A stretch of DNA of 64,000 bases from CADCVW01 sp964251385 (GCA_964251385.1 CAXUJK010000005.1:97467-161466); one strand, 5' to 3'; counted from the first letter of the stretch, positions 32,071 through 41,251 are shown. Translations and numbers: made by a program. The notes: generated by a model from the sequence alone, not told the origin.

Positions 32071-32144
32071 CTTATTCCAAAGTAAGCATTTTCCTACAGC
32101 TATGAAAATGTGTTCATGAGACGTTCCCGATTCGGAGGAACGCC

Positions 32145-32363
32145 ATGAGACACTTCGCCCCCATCCTTCTGCCGCTGAGCGCGCTGCTCGCCGCGTCCAC
32201 CTGCGCCGCCCCGGCGCTCGCCGGCCAGACGATCCGCTACACGTACGACGCGCGCGGCCGCCTCGTCGCGGTCGTCCGCACCGGCGGCCCTGCGCCCGCC
32301 ACCACCCGCTACGTCCTCGACCGCGCCGACAACCGCACCCGCAAGACCACCACCACGCCCTGA
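32145..32363 (+). CDS. Small secreted protein with one RHS/YD-type repeat
   Basis: A 72-residue protein with a Sec signal peptide (about 1-26, ending APALAG) and a mature part QTIRYTYDARGRLVAVVRTG that matches a single YD repeat of RHS proteins, ending in a Thr-rich tail. A GGAGG site lies 6 nt before the ATG. It lies 43 nt before the large RHS gene and may be a separate accessory protein or the remnant of an RHS repeat array. Function unknown. Confidence 0.7.
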   Translation: MRHFAPILLPLSALLAASTCAAPALAGQTIRYTYDARGRLVAVVRTGGPAPATTRYVLDRADNRTRKTTTTP

Positions 32364-32406
32364 TCCGCGGCACGAAGCCTCGATAAAACCTTCTGGAGAA
32401 CAAATC

Positions 32407-35400
32407 ATGAACACGTCAACCACGATGCGGGCAACGGCCCTCTGCGCCCTGCTTGCCACCACCTGCCTCGTCGCGCCAGCCAATGCGCAGACCACGGACG
32501 CCCCGTCCGCGTACAAGAACATCGACGAGAACGGCGTCGACCTGACCGACGGCAGCTTCAACTTCTCCATGGTCGAAGGCTCGATCGGATCGGGCGAAGG
32601 CCTGCTGTCGCTGATCCGCTACGACGCGGGCGGAAGCTCGCTCGACAACTGGGAAGGCTTGTCGCTGCGCATCGATGGCGGCGTCGCGACTGTTTCGCTC
32701 GGCGATCGATCCGAAACGTTCACGAATAACGGCACCGGCTTCGTCGCCGAACAGGGCAATGGCGCGACGCTGACCGGCGGCGGCAGCAACTATACCTATC
32801 GCGATGCGAGCGGCACCGAGATGCTGTTCGCCCCGCCGCCTTCCACTGCACCGTGCGGCACCGGCGCGTGTGTCCTCCCCGCGCTGAACATACGCGAACC
32901 CAACGGCAAGACCGTCTCGCTGCGCTGGGAGGTCGCGGGCGGACGCATGCGCTTGCTCGAGGTGTCGAACAACCTCGGCTATGCGATGCACGTCGCGTAC
33001 CGATCGGGCGGGATCGTCGACGGACAAGTCACCCAAGCCTGGTTCGACCGCGTGTCCGTCACATTCCGCAACACGGCCGTTCCGGGTTCGCCTACGCCGG
33101 CCGTGACCTACGCCACCCCCGAGCCGGGCGTCACCCAGATCACCGACATGGGCGGGCGCACGTGGCGCATCACGACGAACGCGCAGGGCCAAGTGATCGG
33201 CATCAAGCGGCCGGGCGCTACGGGCGATAGCACGCAGGTCTTCTACGACATGAACGGCGTTTCGCAACTCCAGCAGGACGGCATTACCACGAACTATTCG
33301 CGTACCGTGACCGGCACCACGGCCACGACCGTCGTGTCCGACGCGGCGGGTACGCGGCGGCGCACGGTCATGTCCAACCTGACGAGCGGCCGGCCGACGC
33401 AGGTGATCGACGCGTTCGGCCGCACCACCTTGTACCAGTACGACAGCAACGACCGCCTGACCGAAGTCACCGCGCCCGAAGGCAATAAGCGCATCAGCAT
33501 CCTGGACGCGCGCGGCAACGCCCATACGAGCATCGCGCGTGCCAAGGTCCCGACGGACGGAACGGCCGCGCTGCCCGACATCGTGACACGCGCAGGCTAT
33601 GACGAGACGTGCGCGAATGCCGCCATTTGTAACCAGCCGCGCTGGATCGAAGACGCGCGCGGCGCGCGTACGGAGTACGCCTACGACGCAGCCGGGAACG
33701 TCACCTCAGTCCTGTCGCCAGCGCCCGTGGCGGGTGCGGTTCGGCCGCAGACCCGCTACGGCTACGCGGCCCTCGCCGCGCCGGGCGGGGGCAGCGTGTC
33801 GATGCTGCGCACCGTGTCGGCCTGCCAGGTACAGAGCGTGTGCGCCACCGCCGCGGACGAAGCGCTGACGATGATCGCCTACGACGATCCCAACCTCCTG
33901 CCGAGCCTCGTGACGACGGGCGCGGGCGACTTCTCGCTCACCGCGCGGACCGCGATGCGGTACGACGCGATCGGCAACCTGACCTCGGTCGACGGACCGC
34001 TCGCCGGACCCGCCGACACGACGCGCATCCACTACAACGCGTCGCGCGAAGTGGAGGGCACGATCGGTGCCGACCCGGACGGAGCGGGACCGCTGAAGCA
34101 CCGCGCGCAGCTCCTGCGGCGCAACGCAGACGGAGATGTCACGGTGACGCTCACGGGAACCGCGGCCGGGCAGACCCGAGCCGACCTTGACGCCATGTCC
34201 GCGCTCGAAGCCGTGCACACCGGCTACGACAACCGGCGCGTCGTCTACCGCAGCCGCGACGAGGGCAGCGTCGTCACCGAAGTCGCTCAGGTCGCGTACG
34301 ACGCGCGGGGCCGCGCCGTTTGCGTGACGCAGCGCATGGACCCGGCCAAGTACAGGGGCGCGCTGCCAAATGCCTGCGAGATGCAGCTTCCCGCCGGGCC
34401 CGACGGCCACGACCGCCGGACGATCATGATCTACGACGCGATGGACCGTCCGATCGAACGCTTCGTCGCCTCCGGGCTTCCCGAAGACGCGCGCGAGTTC
34501 GCCGCCGCCTACACGCCGAACGGACAGGTCGCGCTGCTCGTCGATGCCAACGGCAACAAGACGGATTACGCCTATGACGGGCACGACCGCCTGTGCCGGA
34601 CATCGTACCCGGTCCAGACGGTCGGCGCGGATACGAGCAACCCGAACGACCACGAGGAGCTGACCTACGATCCACGCTCGCTGGTCACGCGGATGCGCCT
34701 GCGCGACGGAAACGTCATCAACCTCGCCTACGACGCACTCGGCCGGATCGTGTCGAAGGACGTGCCGAACACCGCCTTCTTCGAAAAGGACGTGACCTAC
34801 AGCTACGACAATCTGGGTCGCCTGACCAACGCGTCCTACATCGGCTCCTTCGGGATCGCGTTCGGCTACGACGCGCTCGGCCGCAAGACGCGCGAGACGA
34901 ACAGCGCGTTCGGCACGACACTGTCGGAATACGACCTCGCCGGACGCCGTACCCGGCTGACATGGCGCGACGGCTTCGCGGTCGGCTATAAGTACCTCGT
35001 CACGGGCGAAACCGCGAGCATCGCCGAGGCGACCGGAACCGCGCCCATCACGCTCGCCACCTTCGCCTACGACGATCGCGGCCGCCGCACGTCGCTGACC
35101 CGGGGAAACGGGACGACGACAGGGTACGCGTATGATCTGGGCTCGCGGCTAAGCTCACTGACGCACGATCTTGCCGGAACCGCGCACGATGTGGCCGCGA
35201 CGTTCGGCTACAATCCGGCGAGCCAGATCGTGGGGTTGGGGCGGGATAACGACCTGTACGCGTTCACGCGCACGGCCGCCGGCGACACGGACACGCCCGT
35301 CGACGGGCTGAACCGGCTTACGCGCGTCGGCAGCGCTCCCGTGGGTCACGATGCGCGCGGCAATCTCGCATCGGACGGCGCGCGTACGTACGGATACACG

Positions 35401-36531
35401 TCGGAGAACCGGCTTGCGACGGTGTCGGGCCAGGCGTCGACCGACTTGGCCTACGACCCGCTTGGCCGCCTGTTCCACATCAACAGGAGCGAGACAGACC
35501 TGCGCTACGACGGATCGGAGGTGATCGAGGAGTCGGTCGCCTTCACGGGTGCGCTTCGCCGCCGCTACGTGCACGGGCCGGGGGTGGACGAGCCGCTGGT
35601 GTCGTACGACAATGCGGGCAACCGGCGCTGGCTCCACGCCGACGAGCGCGGCTCGATCGTCGCCACCAGCGATCAGTCGGGTACGGCGGTCGCCATCGCG
35701 GCCTACGACGAGTACGGCATGCCGCAGGGCGAGATCGCCGACCGGTTCGGCTACACGGGCCAGATGTGGCTGCCCGAAGTGGGCGTCTACTCGTACAAGG
35801 CCCGCATGTACGATCCGGGCTTGGGCCGGTTCCTGCAGAGCGATCCGATCGGGTACGCAGGCGGCATGAACCTGTACGGGTATGTCGGGGCGGACCCGGT
35901 GAACAAGATCGATCCGATGGGGCTTTTAGAAACCACGGGTTCGTGTCCAGCGCCGGTGTACGACAGCAGTGGAGATGTAATCGAGTTCTCGGTTTGCGCA
36001 CCCAGCGGAGGAGGTGGCTACACCGGGATAACGGCACTGATGATGCTGGATGATCTGTTCGGAAGGAACAGGGACATCTTGAACCCGCCGGGAAACGATA
36101 TCGACACCGCTCCTGAGCCAGTTGAGGCGGAGATCGTCGTCACGGCACGACGACCTCACAGATATGTCCTGCCGTACGTATCGCCTTGCCCTGCGTCGGT
36201 CGTATTTGATTATTTTAAACAGGCTGGTCACAGCGCTCCGGGTGCTCCTGCAACACGCGAAGGGTTTACACCGCGAATTGTGCTTTACGGAGGAAACCCA
36301 ATCTCTCAGTATGTTAATTCCTCAACAGGGACTATCGTCAACACCACGTTGAACGGGCATAGATATTTTCCTGGCACGGTGACGATACAAGTGACTCCGC
36401 TTTCCGCACAGACGTCTACCATCGTCGTAACAGGCGAGGGTACAGGCGCTCACGCGCGAGAGAATGTCATTTTAGGAAAGGCGTGGTTTGGGGCTCAAGC
36501 TGCCGGTGCCCAGAATGCATGCGGACGATGA
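32407..36531 (+). CDS. Secreted RHS-repeat protein with variable C-terminal domain
   Basis: A 1374-residue protein. Residues 1-28 are a Sec signal peptide ending ANA. An N-terminal domain of about 300 residues follows, then many YD repeats (such as YDALGRIVSKDVPN and YDDRGRRTSLTRGNG). The RHS core covers about 1040-1172 and ends GRFLQSDPIGYAGGMNLYGY. The last 200 residues are variable, lower in GC, carry the linker EIVVTARRP and contain NGHRYFPGTVT and GEGTGAHAREN. RHS proteins encapsulate a C-terminal toxin, so this tail is a candidate toxin of unknown type. A GGAG site precedes the ATG. Confidence 0.92.
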   Translation: MNTSTTMRATALCALLATTCLVAPANAQTTDAPSAYKNIDENGVDLTDGSFNFSMVEGSIGSGEGLLSLIRYDAGGSSLDNWEGLSLRIDGGVATVSLGDRSETFTNNGTGFVAEQGNGATLTGGGSNYTYRDASGTEMLFAPPPSTAPCGTGACVLPALNIREPNGKTVSLRWEVAGGRMRLLEVSNNLGYAMHVAYRSGGIVDGQVTQAWFDRVSVTFRNTAVPGSPTPAVTYATPEPGVTQITDMGGRTWRITTNAQGQVIGIKRPGATGDSTQVFYDMNGVSQLQQDGITTNYSRTVTGTTATTVVSDAAGTRRRTVMSNLTSGRPTQVIDAFGRTTLYQYDSNDRLTEVTAPEGNKRISILDARGNAHTSIARAKVPTDGTAALPDIVTRAGYDETCANAAICNQPRWIEDARGARTEYAYDAAGNVTSVLSPAPVAGAVRPQTRYGYAALAAPGGGSVSMLRTVSACQVQSVCATAADEALTMIAYDDPNLLPSLVTTGAGDFSLTARTAMRYDAIGNLTSVDGPLAGPADTTRIHYNASREVEGTIGADPDGAGPLKHRAQLLRRNADGDVTVTLTGTAAGQTRADLDAMSALEAVHTGYDNRRVVYRSRDEGSVVTEVAQVAYDARGRAVCVTQRMDPAKYRGALPNACEMQLPAGPDGHDRRTIMIYDAMDRPIERFVASGLPEDAREFAAAYTPNGQVALLVDANGNKTDYAYDGHDRLCRTSYPVQTVGADTSNPNDHEELTYDPRSLVTRMRLRDGNVINLAYDALGRIVSKDVPNTAFFEKDVTYSYDNLGRLTNASYIGSFGIAFGYDALGRKTRETNSAFGTTLSEYDLAGRRTRLTWRDGFAVGYKYLVTGETASIAEATGTAPITLATFAYDDRGRRTSLTRGNGTTTGYAYDLGSRLSSLTHDLAGTAHDVAATFGYNPASQIVGLGRDNDLYAFTRTAAGDTDTPVDGLNRLTRVGSAPVGHDARGNLASDGARTYGYTSENRLATVSGQASTDLAYDPLGRLFHINRSETDLRYDGSEVIEESVAFTGALRRRYVHGPGVDEPLVSYDNAGNRRWLHADERGSIVATSDQSGTAVAIAAYDEYGMPQGEIADRFGYTGQMWLPEVGVYSYKARMYDPGLGRFLQSDPIGYAGGMNLYGYVGADPVNKIDPMGLLETTGSCPAPVYDSSGDVIEFSVCAPSGGGGYTGITALMMLDDLFGRNRDILNPPGNDIDTAPEPVEAEIVVTARRPHRYVLPYVSPCPASVVFDYFKQAGHSAPGAPATREGFTPRIVLYGGNPISQYVNSSTGTIVNTTLNGHRYFPGTVTIQVTPLSAQTSTIVVTGEGTGAHARENVILGKAWFGAQAAGAQNACGR

Positions 36532-36545
36532 TCGGATGGCGAGCC

Positions 36546-37025
36546 ATGTCTAAGTACCTAAAGATACTTATTGGAGTAAGTGCAATAATGCTGAGTGCCT
36601 TTAAGTGTTCTCAAGCACAAGAAGCATACTTGACCGTTCAAGTCTGTCTTGTTGGTGCGAACGGCCCAGAGGAATTTCTTAACATCATGCGTCGTGTCGC
36701 CTCCTCAGAAGGATTGCAGTTTGTAGATTACAGTGCGGGTACGAAGGAAGCGCTTAACGCGACGCGTAACGAGAACCTTGTTAAGCTCAATCATGTGCCC
36801 ACGATAAACGTGGGCATAGAAGGTAAAGGTGGCTTGGGTGTTACCGCTGGCAACCTCGGCTTACCCTCCGACCAAGTCGCACTCGGCTTCACGGCAGGCG
36901 CAAATGAGGCTAAAGCACGCAGGCTGTCTGATACACTGGTAAAGGCGCTTTCGCAGCATTGGCAGGTAAAAAAAATCGCGCGGGGCAAAGGCGTGTTTCC
37001 GATGAATGCCTGCAAGTCGGAATAG
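36546..37025 (+). CDS. Exported protein, candidate immunity partner of the RHS tail
   Basis: A 159-residue protein with a signal peptide (MSKYLKILIGVSAIMLSAF, about 1-26). The mature region has VQVCLVGANGPEEFLNIMRR and VNVGIEGKGGLG-like strands and a basic C terminus. I do not recognise the family. It follows the RHS stop by 14 nt and shares the AT-richer composition of the RHS tail, so the two may have been acquired as one cassette. An immunity role is inferred from position; export would fit a toxin acting in the periplasm. Confidence 0.7.
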   Translation: MSKYLKILIGVSAIMLSAFKCSQAQEAYLTVQVCLVGANGPEEFLNIMRRVASSEGLQFVDYSAGTKEALNATRNENLVKLNHVPTINVGIEGKGGLGVTAGNLGLPSDQVALGFTAGANEAKARRLSDTLVKALSQHWQVKKIARGKGVFPMNACKSE

Positions 37026-37040
37026 CAGTATCACGAGAGT

Positions 37041-37090
37041 TTACAGTGACACTGTACTAATTAGGTTACGGTGACAGTGCACTAATTAGG
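37041..37090. repeat. Two tandem 25-nt direct repeats
   Basis: Two 25-nt copies, 37041-37065 and 37066-37090, share 22 bases; the second begins TTACGGTGACAGTGCACTAA. Related copies lie at 39783, 39864 and 39906, so they bracket the decayed second RHS cassette. I cannot assign them to a named element. Confidence 0.8.
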
Positions 37091-37124
37091 GCTGGCGCTC
37101 TCCCGTAGCGCCAGCCCTTCTTTT
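37089..37124 (+). terminator. Terminator after the first RHS cassette
   Basis: An 11-bp stem GGGCTGGCGCT/AGCGCCAGCCC with loop CTCCCGT is followed by TTCTTTT. It overlaps the end of the direct repeat. Confidence 0.85.
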
Positions 37125-37135
37125 GACATCAACGC

Positions 37136-37159
37136 ACCGCGTTGCGCTCGCAACGCGGT
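37136..37159. repeat. 11-bp perfect inverted repeat at the left junction of the second RHS copy
   Basis: ACCGCGTTGCG and CGCAACGCGGT are separated by CT, and RHS homology starts 13 nt later at 37172. It may mark the junction where the cassette joined. Confidence 0.6.
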
Positions 37160-37171
37160 TCCTTTTCATAG

Positions 37172-39262
37172 CGACGCAACGCCGACGGCGATGTCGTCGC
37201 GACGCTGACCGGGACCGCCGCGGACCAGGGCGACGGGGCGCTCGCGGCCATGACCCCGCTCGAGGCGGTGCACACGACCTACGACAACCGGCGCGTCGTC
37301 TCGCAGAGCCGCGAGGAAGGCGGCGTCGTCACGGGCGCGGTCGCGCAAAGCTGGGACGTGCGCGGCAGGCCCGAATGCACCGCGTTGCGCATGGACGCAG
37401 GCCGCTTCGCCGAGGCGACGTCGGCCTGCACGCCGCAGTCGCCGGTCGGACCGCACGGTCCCGATCGGATCACGAAGACGGTGTACGACGCGGCGGACCG
37501 CGTGTCCGAACGCATCGTCGCCGTCGGCACCGCGGACGACGTGGCGGTCGAGGCCTCCGCCGCCTACACGGACAACGGCCGGTTGCGGACGCTGACCGAC
37601 GGCAACGGGAACCTGACGCGCACCCTCTACGACGCGCACGACCGGCCGAGCCGGACGATGTATCCTGTCCAGCAAGCCGGTGCCCAGTCCTCCGACGTCG
37701 GCAACTACGAGGAGCTGACCTACGACGCGCGTTCGCTCGTCACGCAGGTGCGTTTGCGCGACGGCCGGACGATCGGCCTCGCCTACGACGCGCTGGGACG
37801 CCTCACATCGAAGAACGTCCCGAACGTCGCCGCGTGGGAGAAGGACACGACGTACGCTTACGACGATCTCGGACGGATGACGGGTGCGAGCGACGGGGTC
37901 GTTGACATCACGCTCGGGTAAGATGCGCTCGGGCGCAAGGTGAGCGAGGGAAGCCTGTTCGGAACGACGCGGAGCCGGTACGATCTGGCGGGTCGCCGGA
38001 CGCGGCTGACGTGGCGCCACGACCCTTCGACAGGTTCGGGAGAGCCGTTCGCGGTCGACTACGCGTACCTGGTCACCGGCGAGATGTCGTCGATCAAGGA
38101 GGCGAGCGGCTTCGAACTTGCCCGTTTCGGCTATGACGATCGGGGACGGCGCATCCTGCTGGCGCGGGGCAACGGCACGGAGACGCATTACGGCTATGAC
38201 GGGGCGTCGCGGCTGGACGCGTTCGATCATCGCCTGGCGGGCACGGCGGGCGACCTGCGGGTATCCTTCGGCTACAACCCGGCGGGGCAGATCGTCTCGC
38301 GGACGGGCGACAACGATGCTTATGCGTCCACCGCCGTCAATGCCGGCGATGTCGCCTCGCCGGTCAACGGCCTGAACCAGCTGACGAACATCGGCGCGGC
38401 GGCCACGACCCACGACGCGCGGGGCAACCTGACGTTCGATGGGGCAAAGACGTTCGGCTACACGGCGGAGAACCGCCTTGCCTCCGCGCCGGGTAACAGC
38501 TTGTACTATGACGCCTTGGGCCGCCTGTTCCACGTATCGGGCAGCGCCACGGACCTGCGCTACGACGGGTCCGAGGTGATCGAGGAGAACGAGGCGTACA
38601 CGGGCGCGATCCGCCGCCGCTACGTGCACGGACCGGGGGTGGACGAGCCGCTGGTGTCGTACGATCCGAGCGGCAACCGCCGCTGGCTCCACGCCGACGA
38701 GCGCGGCTCGATCATCGCTACCAGCGACCAGGCGGGCAACGCGATCCTCATCGCGCGCTACGACGAGTACGGGGTGCCACAGGGCGAGATCGGCGACCGG
38801 TTCGGCTACACGGGCCAGATGTGGCTGCCCGAGGTCGGCGTCTACTCGTACAAGGCCCGCATGTACGATCCGGGCTTGGGCCGGTTCCTGCAGAGCGATC
38901 CGACCGGGTACGAGGCGGGCATTAACCTGTACGCGTATGTAGGCGGCGATCCGGTTAACGCTACCGATCCGAGCGGGCTGATCGAGTTCACAGCGCGGTG
39001 CACTGGCGGAGGGGTGTGGGGAGACGGCGCGTTCGAGGTCACCGTTCAGGTACAGGTTTGCACCTATAGCGGCGGAGTCGGTGGCGACCCGCGTGGCTCG
39101 CGTGACGAAGGAACTTGCCATCCCATGGGACGCGGCGCGTGCCTGTCTGTCAACGTGAGGAGACGGAGCAAGATGTTAATGGTGATGGTCAGCCGAGTAG
39201 TACTCGAACTGCGCAACGACGATTTATCGGACGCAAAGCTGCTGACTTTGCAAAATGGTTAG
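37172..39262 (+). pseudogene. Decayed second RHS copy (5' truncated, nonsense codon, frameshift)
   Basis: Homology to the first RHS protein starts abruptly at 37172 (RNADGDV, matching residue about 571 of copy 1), directly after a TAG stop, with no start region. The frame runs to a TAA at 37919-37921, where copy 1 has TAC: GYDALGRK became G-stop-DALGRK. The same frame continues from 37922 through YD repeats and the RHS core to GRFLQSDPTGYEAGINLY. It then leaves the toxin frame near 39150-39170 and ends at 39262. A 30-nt in-frame insert (HDPSTGSGEP) lies near 38020. This is a displaced RHS tip that no longer encodes an intact protein. Confidence 0.88.
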
Positions 39263-39558
39263 CTTCTAAGCTTGCACCGAAGTCAGTACGTCCTGTAGTC
39301 AAGCTGCCAACGAATGCGAGCCAACTCGATCACATTTTTAGAAGAGCTCCTGGCCATTATCCTGCGAACACCCCGGCTGCCCGAGCTGAGATCGATCAAG
39401 CCCTCCAGTCATTCAGCCACACGGATCGCTTCGGCAACAGCATATATGGCGGCCTTAATCCGAGTGGAACGCAAACCTGGGTTCAGGTAAGAAACGACGT
39501 TATACAAAACGCGGGCTTCAATCCTTCACCAGTTAATCTTGTATCGAGGTTCCCATGA
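39115..39558 (+). pseudogene. Toxin domain of the second RHS cassette, out of frame
   Basis: This frame encodes QLDHIFRRAPGHYPANTPAA, then SHTDRFGNSIYGGLNPSGTQ and TWVQVRNDVIQNAGFN. The arrangement DHIFR..GH...G...GTQ.WVQVR..I...G.N resembles RNase-type C-terminal toxins of polymorphic toxin systems, probably BECR-fold; I cannot name the family. It is in frame 1, whereas the RHS core upstream is in frame 2, so a frameshift near 39150-39170 separated the two. No signal or ribosome-binding site serves it. Its stop overlaps the next ATG (ATGA), as toxin and immunity genes usually do. Confidence 0.7.
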
Positions 39559-39779
39559 TCCAGTATGGTATGGTTTCACATATTGATGCCTTTGATGGAA
39601 TGAGGAAGTTTTTGGAAGCATACTGGGAGCGAGGCGGCAAGACCTCTGATGATCTCGCGATCCTTCTCGGCTCTCTCAATCGGGATGAATCCACTCAGTC
39701 GCTGCCCTTGGATCCCGCAATGTGGGAGGATTGGCTGAGTGCGGTGAGAGAAGCTCAGTTGCGCTGCGAGCGCCCGTAA
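39555..39779 (+). CDS. Probable immunity protein of the second RHS toxin
   Basis: A 74-residue protein. HIDAFDGMRKFLEAYWERGG is followed by KTSDDLAILLGSLNRDES, then DPAMWEDWLSAVREA. I recognise this as a small acidic family that regularly follows polymorphic toxin genes; the role as toxin-binding immunity protein is inferred from that and from the ATGA overlap with the toxin domain. It is intact, although the toxin is broken. Confidence 0.78.
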   Translation: MIQYGMVSHIDAFDGMRKFLEAYWERGGKTSDDLAILLGSLNRDESTQSLPLDPAMWEDWLSAVREAQLRCERP

Positions 39780-39782
39780 GGA

Positions 39783-39925
39783 TTACGTCGACAGTGCACT
39801 AACTACAGGCCGACGCGATCTCCTGGCGTCGGCCTTCGTGCATCCTCACCAGGTTACGGTAGGTTACGGTGACAGTGCACTAATTGCGAGGCCATGATCG
39901 AGGGGTTACGGTGACAGGTTACGGG
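39783..39925. repeat. Cluster of degenerate direct repeats right of the second RHS cassette
   Basis: Copies related to TTACGGTGACAGTGCACTAA start at 39783 (TTACGTCGACAGTGCACTAAC), 39864 (best copy) and 39906 (partial, TTACGGTGACAGG), with a partial TTACGGT at 39854. Together with the pair at 37041-37090 they flank the decayed cassette on both sides. No gene is supported between 39780 and about 40000. Confidence 0.75.
39807..39835 (+). terminator. Hairpin after the immunity gene
   Basis: A 10-bp stem AGGCCGACGC/GCGTCGGCCT with a 9-nt loop is followed by a short TCG, not a T run. It is a plausible weak terminator 28 nt after the immunity gene. Confidence 0.55.
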
Positions 39926-41251
39926 AAGATTCGGGGGAGGGAAGATTCGGGAGCACTGTATATAACTCCGATCGTAACGAGTAACTCGGTGTTGTGTCCC
40001 CGTAATTTAGCCGTCGGCGGCACCTACGCTAACACGGGCGCCGTCCGGTCCACCTTCGCCTCGCCCTTCGTCGGCTTCACGCTGACCCCGCGCAGCGAAG
40101 GCGGGCGCACGATCGTGTCGCTGGGTGTCGTGCGCACCGCGTTCGACACGGTGACGACCGACGACAATGCGGGCGCGGCCGCGCGCGCGTTCCAGGCGGC
40201 GCTCCCCTCGGTCTTCGGCGGCCTTCGCAACGGCGCGAACGCGGCCGTGACGCAGGACTTGGCGGGCATCGTCTCCGCGCTCGACACGCGCTTCACCGCC
40301 GACGAGGCCAACCGCGTGTTCCGCGAATTGTCGTCGGGCGAATTCTACGGCTCGCTGTCCGCGGTTTCCACGACCGCGCCGTTCGGCGAGGCGACCGACG
40401 GGCTCACGTCGGGCGTACCCTCGCCCGATGGCGAGTCGGGCATCGGCCTCTGGTTCCGCCCGACCTTCCAGTCCGCCAAGTACAAGCGCGACGACCGAAC
40501 GGGCGCGTCGGAGATCGACGTCATCAACTATGGCGGATCGGTCGGCCTCAACTACGCGACCGGCGAGGGCGGCAGCATCGGAATCGCGGGCGGCTACGGC
40601 AAGCTCGACGTCGACGCGACCAGCCCGGAGCGTGCGGAAGCCGACACCATCATGGTTGGCATCTACGGTGCACAACAATTCGGCGGACTGCATCTCAGCG
40701 GCCAGGCGGTGTACGGCAAGACCGAGTGGGACGTGTCGCGCACGCTGACCGTTCTGGGCCGCCGCGCCACCGCGAGCTTCGACAGCGAGGAGATCCGCGC
40801 CAACGTTCGCGTGGCCTACACGATCGCGCCGCTGCCTGGGCTCGACATCTCGCCGTTCGCAAAGGTGGAGGCGCGCCGCTACGACTTCGACGGGTTCACG
40901 GAAAGCGGCGCGGGCGCGGTGTCGCTGGAGGTCGCGGACCGGTCCAAGACGATCGTCAGCCCCGAAGTCGGCGTCCGCATCGCGGGCGCGGTCGGCACTC
41001 TGTTCCGGCCGTTCGCCGAAGCTTCGTACATCTTCAACGGCGACGTCGGCAGCGACCGCCGCATGGGGTTCACGGGCAACCGCGTGCAGGACTTCGTTAC
41101 GAACGGCGTCGATCCCGAACGGTCGATCAAGGGCGCGATCGGCGTCGTCGCGGACGTCGCGCTCGGCACGGTGTTCCTGCGCGGCGACTATGCGTCGGGC
41201 GGCCAGCAGCAGGTCGGCTCCGTGCGCGGCGGGCTGCTGTTCAAGTTCTGA
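39884..41251 (+). CDS. Autotransporter beta-barrel protein, lacking its passenger
   Basis: The recognisable part starts near 40010 (residue about 43) with AVGGTYANTGAVRSTFASPF, the end of a passenger. It then has an alpha segment (ARAFQAALPSVFGGLRNGAN) and a beta-barrel of about 270 residues with alternating strands (SVGLNYATGEGGSIGIAGGY), ending LLFKF with the C-terminal Phe used in outer-membrane insertion. There is no signal peptide. The first 40 residues come from repeat sequence, so the start shown is only the first available. The 5' part of the gene seems to have been lost when the RHS cassette arrived. It is probably non-functional. Confidence 0.7.
   Translation: MRGHDRGVTVTGYGKIRGREDSGALYITPIVTSNSVLCPRNLAVGGTYANTGAVRSTFASPFVGFTLTPRSEGGRTIVSLGVVRTAFDTVTTDDNAGAAARAFQAALPSVFGGLRNGANAAVTQDLAGIVSALDTRFTADEANRVFRELSSGEFYGSLSAVSTTAPFGEATDGLTSGVPSPDGESGIGLWFRPTFQSAKYKRDDRTGASEIDVINYGGSVGLNYATGEGGSIGIAGGYGKLDVDATSPERAEADTIMVGIYGAQQFGGLHLSGQAVYGKTEWDVSRTLTVLGRRATASFDSEEIRANVRVAYTIAPLPGLDISPFAKVEARRYDFDGFTESGAGAVSLEVADRSKTIVSPEVGVRIAGAVGTLFRPFAEASYIFNGDVGSDRRMGFTGNRVQDFVTNGVDPERSIKGAIGVVADVALGTVFLRGDYASGGQQQVGSVRGGLLFKF

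Noticed and set aside
37250..39262. Reading the two RHS pieces as two separate genes
   Set aside because: They are in the same frame with a single TAA where copy 1 has a Tyr codon, and they continue each other's repeats, so it is one gene with a nonsense codon.
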